A DNA stretch of 64,000 nucleotides from Laetiporus sulphureus 93-53 (taxonomy: Eukaryota; Basidiomycota; Agaricomycetes; Polyporales; Laetiporaceae). The position numbers were made by a program, and so were the translations under genes. The notes beneath the pieces were generated by a model. That model saw only the letters and a program-made list of their open reading frames with translations, ran no database searches and was not told where the DNA came from. The DNA lies in the NCBI RefSeq assembly GCF_001632365.1, contig NW_024468513.1:1179876-1243875 (forward strand). The letters run 5' to 3'. This document shows, one piece after another, positions 49,070 to 59,924 of the stretch. Position 1 is the stretch's first letter. Each line of letters begins with the position of its first letter.

Positions 49070-52000
49070 ATGCCCAGAGAACGGAAAGTACCATCCCCGC
49101 GCAAGTCCCTAGGTGGCAGTCAAGGCTCGCTCCTCGACTTCTTCCCGCGACGAGCTTCTCAATCGCTACCTTCGTCGTCGCAACCAGGACCATCGCAGGT
49201 CAGAAGCCCAACGAAGGCTGCGGGTCCAAGCGCGTCAAGCAGGCCCAGGAAGAAGGCGAATACTCCTGCACGCCCCGCGCAGGAGGTCATAGTTATCTCG
49301 ACCTCGTCGGACGCGACTCATATCACCATCTCCTCAGACTCCCCATCCCACATCTCCATCTCTAGCGACAGCAGTGTCCCTCGTGCACGCGCACCTATGC
49401 AGCTCAGCAGGCGAAGCGGCCCAGGCGCTGCACCTGCTCCTCGCCTCACTCTGAAACCGCACGAACATCTAGTCACGAGCACACCTGCTAAAACTACATA
49501 TCTGCCCGCATCCCTGCCTCCGTTGCCTCCAATGTCTCAACTGCGCAACCGTAGCCACTCTGTTGTCAAGTCGAGACCATCTCCTAAAAGAGTTTTCGAG
49601 CTGGAGGATGATTCTGATGAGGGGAAGCCCCTAGAGCACTACCGTGTTCCCAGAAAGGTGCCGACTTCCTCGAAGGAGTTTTTCTCTCCAAAGAAGACTT
49701 CGAAGGCTTCGGCGCGAAAGAGGGCACTTGCTCCCAGAGACAATGTTCTGGTCTCAACGGCTAAAGGCGACATTGCTCGATCTGGCAGAAAACCGACACC
49801 GACGAAGCGCGCTCGTCTCGACGACCATGTTGTGTACACGTTGAGTTCTGGCAACGAGGCGGATATGGAAGAACTGATTCCTAGCAGTCAGTCTGACGAA
49901 CAAGAGTTGAGCATTGCCAAGATTGTGAAGAAGAATCCTGCCGAAGTGAAGGAGAGCATTGACAAGTGGAGGAAAGAGACGTGTGTGGGTGCGTCAGATC
50001 CAGAGTGTGCCCCGTTGAAAAGCGAGTCACTTGAACATGGCGGAGACTCTAAGCATGATATTGACATGGCTATGGATGTCGATGTCTCACAAGTAGATGA
50101 TTCTGCTCTTGCCGGCAGGGAAAATCTCTCACTGCAGTCAGAGGCGGAAGTCAGCGCACAACTTTTCACACCGGTCGATTCTCCAGACGGTCGCGCTGCA
50201 CTTTCAACTGCTATTTCTTTGCCTGCCTCACCAGCTCGGAAGCTCAGGTCTGACAGCCCGCTGTTCACTGCTCCCCTGACCCCCCCACGAAGCAGCCAGC
50301 CTCCTTCATTGCCTCCTACCCCTGCTGCCCTGGATGCAGATTCCAAGGCTGCAAAAATCATTGCCGAGATCAGAGCCAACGCCTATAAGGCTGTTACTTC
50401 CAGCCCGGAGGAGGCGCTGCGCGAACTTAGCGAGCTGAGTGATAGCAGCGACGAGTCCGACGACGACATCATGGCTATGCTGAACAAAGACAAAGACAAC
50501 AGCAAAACGTACGCCCTTTTCAAACTCCTTTGTCCGTTGTGCATCGATCTTATCGACGATTCCTCAATTTAGCAGCGCATCTGTTCCGTCTGAATCGACC
50601 CTATCCGATCTGGACGGCTCTTGCGATTCCGAGGCCGAGTCCGAGCCCAGATATAATATGCGCCGTCGTGACCCTAGCAGCAATGAAGATTCAAAGCTTC
50701 CGTCATTATATGCGACTTTCACAGAAGAGAAGCGCAAGCCGCGACGGAAGTCCGATCCACTCGATGCGCTGCTCAAGGAAAAGAATCAGGCTGACAAGCA
50801 CGGCAGGGGGATAAACGCGTTGCGCGCTGCTGAGGCTGCTCTGGCTTCTTCGTCTCGAACGAAGGAGACCGTCAAGTTCGAATCTGATGATGAAGATCCA
50901 TTTATTTCGCCTCGTGCGCATGAGAAAGTGGCGCATGTTCCCATCGAGGAGTCGCCAGGGCTGGAACACAAGTCTCACGAAGGCGACGGCTATGAATCCA
51001 CAAGTGAGGACGAGCAGCTACAAGAGGGTGAATATGAGAGGATTCTGGGAGAGGAAGGTGGAAAGGCGGTCGGTGATATCCTGGCGAAGGATCGCAGGCT
51101 GAAGATGACGGCCAAGCAGAAGAAGAACCAGAAGAAAGGGCGCATTCTTGGAGTGCCGTTCTGGGACACGCATTTGCCCGATGACGGCGATGAGGCGATG
51201 GAGGCCGACTCCATTCCTCCGCTGCCGTTTGACCAGGTAGAGGCCAGTGAACATCCTTTCCTTAGCTCGCTCTTTCAGGCTGTACATGGCAACGGTAAGG
51301 GTTTGTGGATGGTATGAAGACAGCTGCTAATGCGATATGTGCTAGACGTCGAGCTCTTGCTTAGCCTGCTTGTTCCACATTTCTTAGTGTGTCTAGAGCA
51401 GCCGCATTTGCAACGCATTGTCCCATGGCTATTCCTCCTGGGTAAGCTTATGACCATCGTCTTCTTCTTATCTAACACCATCATGCTTCGTCAGTCACAT
51501 CGTCTGGTGATTCGCCCTACAGCGAATCGGCATACAATAGTCTGTTGCAGATCGCTGCTTCGGTGCCTATAGCATTGGCCACTTCTGTTTCGCTGTCATT
51601 CTCCATCATACTCGACACTTTGATACGTCTGGGCGCCAGTGAGAGTGTCATCAAGGCAATGGATTGGAGTTCGGAGGCACGCCCATTATCACAAATCGAT
51701 GGACAATGCAGAGTGGCCCTTGTTCATCGTCTGCTCGACCTTGTTGCTACATTCGCTCAGTCAGTTTTCGTGTCTCCCTACCTCACAAAGTTTCTGACAT
51801 CGGTATGTCTAGGCGTAGCGCTCTGCTAGTTAACGATGTCCCGGATATCATGTGGTCCCTCCTCCTTGTGGGATTAGACCCGGTGACCAGTCCTGAGTTG
51901 AGCAGAGAGATCATGGTCGTGGTTGAGTCTGTCGGGCGAAGTATTCCATCTGGAGACCATGTTCCCTTCTCTGTCGTATGTCGACCAAATTACTATTTTG

Positions 52001-52773
52001 AAATCTTTAATGAACCAACGTCACAGGAGGCTGTCGCTTGCTGCAAGATCGTGCGATCCGCAAAGACCTTCACTCCGATGAACCAAGCGCATCTGCTCTC
52101 CCATCTCATAGGTGGTTGTCCGCAGACAAATCGGATGGCGCGAATTATTGCCCGTTGTTTCCTCCTTGATGAAGAGCCGCCGTCAACGGTATGTAGGCCA
52201 TGTGCTGCTTTTCGGACGATTCGTTCAGCTCTTACGTGAACTCGCCAGGAAACGTACTGCAAGTACCCCTCTTTACTGCCCATCGTCTCTTTATTATCTC
52301 CTCCGTCTGGCTCCGAGGCCATCTTCGACATCCAAGGAAATGCGGATAATGACGATTACTACGAGGATCTCGTGTGCTATCTCGATATTCTCGGCAAGGC
52401 ATTGACGGACATAGAGGGATACATTTTGCTTGAAAAGCAGCAACGCAGTGAGCAGGATAGCCCCGTTAAGGATAGGGGCTCGCCAACGAAAGAGAGGCCT
52501 GCGACGCCATTAGAACAGATCAGAATATCACTAGACAGCCTGCATGGCAAAATTGGTACGTTTTTTCCCCGCTCAGATTGAAAGACTTCTTCATGCCTCT
52601 TGTTGCCTGTAGTGGACACTCGCGCCGCTCATCTGGACCGTTCACGCGCGAAGGCCGCATTGCAGCGTCTATCTTTCCGTGTGCATTACCAGCGCATGGC
52701 GGCCCTCCGCTCTGGCCCTGGTACTGGCAAGCCACGAAACCTGCATGGCTATTTCGGACAGCCTAGAAACTAG
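49070..52773 (+). CDS. Nuclear PIP/SIM-motif protein, possible SMC5/6-linked CANIN/FAM178 relative
   Basis: The N-terminus contains a consensus PCNA-binding box QGSLLDFF (Q18, L21, F24, F25). Three SUMO-interaction-like patches follow: VIVIS (residues 73-77), ITISSD and ISISSD (85-100). A long Ser/Pro/Lys disordered region follows, then helical segments KIIAEIRANAYKAVTSS and EYERILGEEGGKAVGDILAK. The C-terminal half is an alpha-helical fold starting PFLSSLFQAVHGN and ELLLSLLVPHFLVCLEQP. It ends with DDYYEDLVCYLDILGKALTD and PLEQIRISLDSLHGKIVDTR. The C-terminal half recalls the CANIN/FAM178 (SLF2) domain that recruits SMC5/6, but I hold that only loosely. Around six introns. Converges on ERCC1 with 200 bp between stops. 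Confidence 0.7.
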
Positions 52774-52974
52774 AGTATCTGGTATCTGCCAACTATTGTC
52801 TCCACTTATGATGGCCGGATTTGTCTATCGTTATTCTATGATTTCCTCTCCAGCACTTTACGTGATTATACCATGCTGCTGCCGATTGCACGAGCCTAGT
52901 GTACCAAGAGTATTGTATCCTGTATGATAGCAGACATTTTCCTCTTTCCTACCGCCCTCTGTAACCGAATAAGC

Positions 52975-54425
52975 TCATGGGGTCTCGTGAAGGAAGAGAG
53001 GCTCGCCGAAGCTGCCATCCACTCTCCTCTTCTTACTTGTCTCAATCTCAGCAGGCTCTTCCAGATCGTACTCGTTCAAATCGAGCTCGATGTCCCAGAT
53101 GGGGCTTGATGGCCGTTTCTTGTGCGCCCCATTATCAGTTGCGGAAGTACCAGGTTGTGCGGGAACGGAAGATATGGGCGAAGAATCGGGGCGGAGGTCT
53201 GCCCTCGGTGACGTTGATGGCGACTCATTGAGTTCGAGCTCGATGTCCCAGACTGGACTTGGTGCTCTTGGAGCTCGAGGAGTGACGGTGCTTCCGCTAA
53301 CTACTGCTTCTTCTGTGTCGGTTGCTCGTTCCTTGCCCTTGCCCTTATCCTTCACTGCCGGTTCTGCTCGTGTTGGCTGTGTGAAGGAGGAAGGAAGAGT
53401 AGTGGTTGCCTTGTTCAGGAAGGGCTTCCCGAATGCATCCTGCATCCTGCTGACTTTCACTTGGCCAAAGCCGGGAAGGTTCTGCAGCTGTTCCGAGGTA
53501 GCTCCCGCGATACCTGCGAAACTCTGTGCTACCCGCCATAAGAAAGGTTATACATAGCATGACAATGACTACGTACGCCGAACGTGGCGCGTAATGTCTC
53601 CACGTCTGTCTTGTTGACTCTACTTATGGTCGTGAGGGTGTTTCGCAGTACGGAGTGATAGTCCTTATCTACACGCTCTTTGATTAGGTCGGGAGGCTTG
53701 TGCTCGAATTGTTTATACGTTGACAGGTAATACCCTGCTTCTTCGGCACTGTGAAATACGAGTTAGCAATATAGTCTGTGAAGACACTTGCTTGACAGCG
53801 CCCACCTCCAAGCTACCATGATAGTTATATTGTTGATGAGGCAAACCTGACGTCGAGCACAGTCAGCCGAGTAGAAGACTTATAGCGAGCAATGATATCA
53901 CCTTCGTCAGCTCTCGAATGGGGTCCTGATGTTCGCTCTACAGAAGCTCGATTCAATGACTGATCCCTAAATCAGAGAATCAGGTCTACGTACAACATCG
54001 CACATGAGCAACAAGACTCTCAAGTCGTACGAATGCCCGAGACGCTCTATCCTTTGATGAATGTACTCAGGATGTAGTCGATGATACCGCAAGCTGAGTT
54101 CCCCGGTCAGCTCGGGCAATATGCAGTGCGCCTGAACCGCTGACCTGAGAAACAGGACGCCAGTCGCCCGTCCCACCTGATAGTCAGCGAGAATATCTCC
54201 GAACTCTTTGCCCACGTTCTTGACACATTCCAGGATAGGATTCCCTCGCTGTGGGGTTACGATCAGTGCCAATGGGTGCGAACTTCACGCTACATGCGGA
54301 GATACCTGGCATGGGTTTACTATGATGTTGTTGCCGGTACCTGGCTGGACGACTGGCGGCTTTGGTGCACCCGAGGTAGTATTATGACTCGAACTAGCGC
54401 CAGCTTGGGCCGCGATGGCAGACAT
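52975..54425 (-). CDS. ERCC1: DNA repair endonuclease subunit ERCC1/RAD10
   Basis: Non-catalytic partner of XPF/Rad1 in nucleotide-excision and interstrand-crosslink repair. The N-terminus is short and Ser/Pro-rich ([20 protein letters not shown]). The central nuclease-like domain includes [61 protein letters not shown] and [35 protein letters not shown] and a tandem helix-hairpin-helix ([20 protein letters not shown]) bind XPF and DNA. A disordered tail contains a duplicated WDIEL-type motif. Six or more introns, including 54240-54296. Start 54425 is the first ATG of an exon open further upstream; a longer N-terminus is possible. Confidence 0.94.
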
Positions 54426-55120
54426 GGCATTACTCTGGTGAGTGTCACCGAACGAGAGGCTCGTGGCCGCCCGGCGCAGATCGCTGATGTCGATCGCATG
54501 CCACTCTCTCCGAGTCAAGCGCCCGTAGTGGTCTTGCTTCCTACTCGTTTATTGCGCACTGCCTGGATTCATGCCAGGTATCAAACTTAGCGGCGCGGGT
54601 AACGGGTGGGAAGTAAAAGGCGCGTATTCATCCGTACGGGCCGTGAATAGAGCTTCCGTGACCCACGTATTCTTATCATTTATGTACATTCGAGCCAATT
54701 TACATGAATCTGACAGTTCCTCCTTAACATCTCGCTTACCAACATGCACGAGTTATTTTTTCTCTGGGCCCAGGAGTCGAAGCAGAGAGCTGAATGTGCA
54801 TCATAGTACTAACTGCCATCCGGCGGCGGTGAGCAGTTAGCACCTCGTAACTCTGTTTCGCGCTTTCTCCTCTGCTAGTATATGCTTCCCACAAAGAATA
54901 TTGGCAGCCTTGTTCAGGATGGGCTTTCCAAATGCGTCCTGCATTCAGCTTCGTTTCACTATCATTTGGCCGAACGCAGGGGGTGCGTAGATGGCCCGCT
55001 CCGCGTCAATTGCCAACAGCATTCTCAGAGGCCGCGATGCAAATAATATATCAATCATCACAAGATCGCTTAGTTCCTACAACGGCTAACAGAATAAATG
55101 AAAGCGAACCAGCATAAGTA
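54426..55120. other. Intergenic region with ERCC1 fragment copy
   Basis: It contains the ERCC1 promoter side, the 3' flank of the amidohydrolase gene and a degenerate copy of part of an ERCC1 exon (see 54907-54980). Otherwise no coding signal. Confidence 0.5.
54907..54980 (-). pseudogene. Degenerate ERCC1 exon fragment
   Basis: The stretch aligns with 53408-53475 in ERCC1, in the same orientation. It shares GCCTTGTTCAGGA and TCCTGCAT, with roughly 80% identity over 50 bases before indels. Its translation reads like MQDAFGKP of the ERCC1 tail and then loses frame. It is a short, non-functional partial duplication. Confidence 0.65.
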
Positions 55121-58100
55121 CTACTCGAACAAGTCGATAACCCCCCGTCGCGGGGAGATCACAGCGACAACTTTACCCTCAAACCCGAGAACGTCGCTAT
55201 AGGACGTGGCGACCAGATCCTCCTGTCCTGGGATGACCTGGAGTCCCAATAGTTCCTCCACATTCGACGACGCAAGGGCGAAGGCGGAGGTTTTGGTAAG
55301 GATGTGAGGAGATTCAAGGTATGCCTATTACAAACAACGCGGTGGTTCATCAGTAAATGCAGATGACAGACAGATCAGCCGTCGCGAACTGACCCATGCT
55401 GCATCAAAACGGAGGTTCCGCACCGCCCAGGCGCTCATCGCATAGTCACCGCTGATACCGTGTGGTCCCAGACCTACCTTGACGCCATGCTTCATTAGAT
55501 GGGCGACCGGCCCTTCTTGCGTGAGGGGAGGGCCCGCCAGTCTGAAATGAAGTTAAACCCCATCGAGGGTTTGGCAGATAAATGCGTACATGCGTTTGCG
55601 GTCCCAATCGTATGGCTTAGAAAGACACCATCGAGGATCAGCATCTAGACTGCTCTCGAAAACCCGTAAGGAGGCAACCAGTACTCACGTAAGACCTAGG
55701 AGGCTTAAGAATGACACCAATGTCCGCTCCAGCCAGCTCCTCAGCGAGTAGGTGGGCCTCGGTGCCTCCGCTGATAGTCATCTTCATCCTCACGCCGGTA
55801 ACGAGCTCAACTTCGTGCTTGAGGTCGATCAGCGTCGCTATGACATCCGCACTGTCTACATCTATGACGAGTGGAATCCAGCCCTGCCTAACATGAGCGC
55901 ACAACACGCACGACAAAAACGCAGGCACCTCACATTCCGCACTTTCCCAAGCCAAGCCCCGCGTTCTCCGATGGGCTCCAGGAGCATCCGGCGCAACGCG
56001 GCGACCTGGGTGCTGACGCTGGACGTGCCTCCGCGAGCGAGCGAGACGTGCAGAGCCGTCACGTCCTGCACGACCGCGCCCTTGTCCAGCTTGTGCGGAG
56101 AACCCAGAGAGAAGGCCGTGCTGAGACCACCGAAGAGCGAGCTATGCATCGGAGGTGTGATGCCCAGTGTGACACCGTGACGGTAGGCGAGCCTACATGT
56201 TGAGTGAGCGATCAGAAGTCCCGGACGAGCAATCGGCTCACAATGCATCCCGAGAGCCGTACTGAAGACCGTCGACCGCGCGGGGGACGTAATATTCCCC
56301 GCCCGCAATGGAGGGCACGTCCGCCTCGAGCGGGTCGTATCCCGCACCGTCCGTGGTGGATACTTCCATTGCGACCTCCTGGAGACCCAGAGAAGAGCCG
56401 TATGTCGTTAGGCCAGGCTGCAGCGCGCCTCTGTGCAGGTTGATCATCACAGCATCCGAGTGCACCATGAACGACAAACATGCGTCGCCCGTCCCGGAGC
56501 AGACGACCCTTCCCGCGTGGGCGACCACGACGTGCTCTGCATCTCCGTCTGATGCGTGTGTCTGCACCACACCCTGTCCGAGGAAGCCTCTTATCCACAT
56601 ACTAGACACGTTGGTGAACACGACGGTGCCGTTGGTCGAGACCGGCGGCGCGAGCGGTGGGAGGCCGTCGAACCGGAGTGTCTGGGAGGCCTCATCGTCG
56701 AAGCTGGGTGTCGTGGGGGCGTGCTGATGGGACGCGGGCTTCTTCGCTGTGTAGGGGTGTTCGAACTGCGGTATGCCATCGATGATGACCTGGTTGGGAG
56801 TGGCGCCCAACGATAGCGGATGGCTGTCCCATATCACGACGTCTGAACGTTTACCACCATCAGCAGGGCACATCGCGTGAAAAAACGGTGAGGACCTGCG
56901 TCGTAGCCTAATGGGACCAATCGTCAACACCCCATCAGCGGAAAACATGTAATCTACTAGCCTTCTTTCAGATATCCAATACGGTGATCGAGCCCCAAAA
57001 CCGTAGCGGGCGTGCTAATGACAGACGCCAACGCAACATTCTCCGGCAGACCATAATAGTGCGCCTGGGCTGCTTCGTTCACGAGATACCGCGAGAGGAT
57101 CGCCGGGTGATCGGACTGCGCGGTGGGCGTCAGTTATGTGTACAGCACCGGCTGCGCGGACTCGGACGCACCTTCATGATAACGGGCACGCCGGCATCGG
57201 CGAGTATGCGCGGCGCGAACTCGGAGTGGCGGAACGCCTCGCGCTTGTACCTGCCATGAGCGCGTGAGCTTCCATTGTGCGACGTGTGGTTCGATGCAAT
57301 GTACAGCTTACCTGGCGAAGGTCGCGAACATAGCAATCGCAGGGGTGTGCTCTAATTAGTATTGAGCGCTATACTTAGCAGATGCCGGCGCGGCACAGCA
57401 GCGCTTACCGTAGGCTTGTTTGAGCAGATCTAGTACGAGGTAGGCTTCGTGCGCGTGGTGGAATGCGGCGACGGGGAACTGGAACTCGTTTGACAGCTGC
57501 GTTGTCATGGTGTCACCCGGTGAGTTTAATATAGCACATACACGCCACACGCACCCGGACAAAGTCATCAAAATCGACTGCCTCGTAACAGTGTGTCTGG
57601 ACCTGATTACCGTTACAGGCGAGGTGAATGGTGTTGGGGAAGGCGCGGTACGGACCTTGACTTTGCCGCGGAGGACGTCGACGAGCGCTTCCCACTGTAA
57701 GTTGTTCGGGAAGGACTGTCCGGAGAGAGCGTCCCAGTCGCCGGCGAGTGCTTTGGCGCAGTACTCGTCTTGAGCGGTCATGATATCGCGTGCTTTGTTA
57801 TACCTGAATCGTACATATTACGATTTAATGCCCGTCGTACGAATATGAGATCCCGACGACTCACGCCTCGCGGTATGCCCAGGTTGTGTCCATGCGGGTA
57901 CCAGAGTACACCCTAGCTGTATGTTGGTCATTACGGCAGTCCGTGAAGAGTTGGATATCCTATGAACCCACCTGGATTCTCACCTGGTATGGGAAACGTC
58001 AGTCAGTGTAATGGTTTTCCTACACGACGACGATACACACCGCATGCATGCCTGAATAAATCCAGTCAAAGGAGACAACAGAATCCTACAGCAGCAACAC

Positions 58101-59103
58101 ATACATACTTCATATGCCTCCATCTCGGGGGTAGATCTAGATCTATGTCTGAGCCATTGAGACTGAACGGAGGTTCGAGCAGCATTGACGATGGTGAACG
58201 CTCATCGGTGGGTCTTAGCTTGATCACAAAACCTTGGCCGCCTTGGCAAGCGTCAACTGCACGTCTGAAACAGCTGAGCGGTGCTCTCACCAATGGCATC
58301 CGCTGAACCGGGAAGGATTAATGAGGTCGTAACCCCGCCGGCGATGGAATGCATGAAGCCTACAAAACGAGTAACTCGGTGTGCGGTTCAGAGCTCATAA
58401 TGTGCAGTACGAACCCTCGTCGTGAGTATTCAAGGCGTCCAAGGACCTTAGCCACGGTAAAACAAGCCCTTGCCAGGAGTTGCCATCACTACTTCCTCTC
58501 AGGCTCGGCGCCGATTCGACGGCGAGATGTGAATGAACGTCAATTATTCTGCACAAAGTCGAATCGTTATTCTATTTGGTCATACTTCACATCTCTTCAC
58601 TTGCCCTGGCGTGATCCAAGCACTGCCACCGAGTCAATCAGAACGCGTTGCAGATTGCGACGTTAGGCTCACCCGTTCAGATCGAATGTGAGCACGTTAC
58701 CGTTGTTTGCATCTAGCAGTTCCTGACTGACCTCCTCCACGGCCTTGATTATTCCGTTGGCGAGAAATAAATCACCTCGGATGACTTCCAGGCCCTGAGC
58801 ACGCCCGGTCCACAAGGACGCATTGCGGAGATGGACGGGCCTAGTCCCAGGTTGGAACCTATCGGAATAGACGCGCCCATGGAACGTCTCTGGTGGACCA
58901 GGCTTTCGCACCAGTGCACGGCAATGCTGCAGAATGTTAGCTGCACGGAGGGGCACCCTCGTTCCGCGGCCTTGCCTGATGGAGGATAAGGACGCGTGAG
59001 AGAAGGCGATAGAGGCGATGGCGCTGACGGCGAGGAGGCCGAGTGCGAATATTGCGCATACGACCCGAGAACCACGACTGGAGGGCACGTTGCGCACAGC
59101 CAT
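55121..59103 (-). CDS. Membrane-anchored amidohydrolase (CE9-like)
   Basis: A large metal-dependent hydrolase of the amidohydrolase superfamily, with one N-terminal membrane span (RVVCAIFALGLLAVSAIASI). The beta-sandwich part has LRNASLWTGRAQGLEVIRGD. The TIM-barrel metal motif IIDVHSHL follows, reached only if a GC-AG intron (58549-58604) is used. Further marks are GGQGFVIKLRP, HCYEAVDFDDFV, FHHAHEAYLVL, SDHPAILSRYL and YYGLPENVALA. The C-terminal composite domain follows (DADVVIWDSHPLSLGATPNQ). The final exons include ISGGTEAHLLAEELAG and end VVAVISPRRGVIDLFE. Fungal members are often labelled N-acetylglucosamine-6-phosphate-deacetylase-like, but the substrate is unknown. About ten introns. 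A paralogue starts beyond 63756. Confidence 0.85.
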
Positions 59104-59924
59104 AGAGCAAGTTGACGTTACGCGACGCAATGCAGTCAGATATGAACATCATCTGGATCATACTCGGGCATCATGCCACGCTATCTGCTTAGTGGGAATC
59201 TTCTCCGCGCTCGGAGATGACACCGTTTCGTCAGCGCGAGGGCGCGTTGCAGCCCTTCACCATGGGCGTACACTTCTAGACACTGATTTGGCACTAACTG
59301 TGCATGTTCCTGATGTATCGAAAAATGTGTACGCTGCGGAACGGGCACACAGCCCCGACAGAAATAGAAGACGCTGCAGCGATGAGCATCAGCTCCTTTT
59401 CGTCCTGCACAGCGCCGAGGCCTCCACGCATTCTCCGCATTTACGCACCCGCAGCACTGTCAGCTGTGTTGGCGCTTAGGGGCACTGTGGAGAGGGCAAG
59501 CGAATGGATGGAATGTGGCGGAGACGAACGCATAAATGGGCGGTTCCCGGGGGATGCCGAGGGCGCCGGATGCCCAAAAAGGGAAGCCGGGTCGGCCGAG
59601 AATGGGACGAATAGCGGATCGGCAGGTGGTGGATGAATAAAAGTGTCCCCCTACCAGACATCCGTCCGCGACTGTGTCTTCGTCCTCAAGTCGTCAGTGG
59701 TGCTCTTTGCCTGACCCTATGTCTGCTTTATGAGTACTACCTCTTTCTCTCCTCCTCACCATCATCCGCATACTACCCTGACAACGTACGACAACAATAA
59801 CATTCCAGTGAATAACAAGGCGTCTTTGTCTCCCGCTTTCGCCTCACGCGCGCCCATCCCGCTCCAGGGCCCATAAGTACTGAGACCGTCCTGGGCGTGT
59901 CTCCATTGCTTGCAATCGCCCTTC
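59104..59924. promoter_or_regulatory. Divergent intergenic region amidohydrolase/Flc
   Basis: Two diverging genes are separated by 821 bp. ORFs at 59018-59479 and 59304-59636 (plus) overlap the amidohydrolase 5' end or lack domains. A TATA-like AATAAAAG lies near 59634 on the plus strand. Confidence 0.4.
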
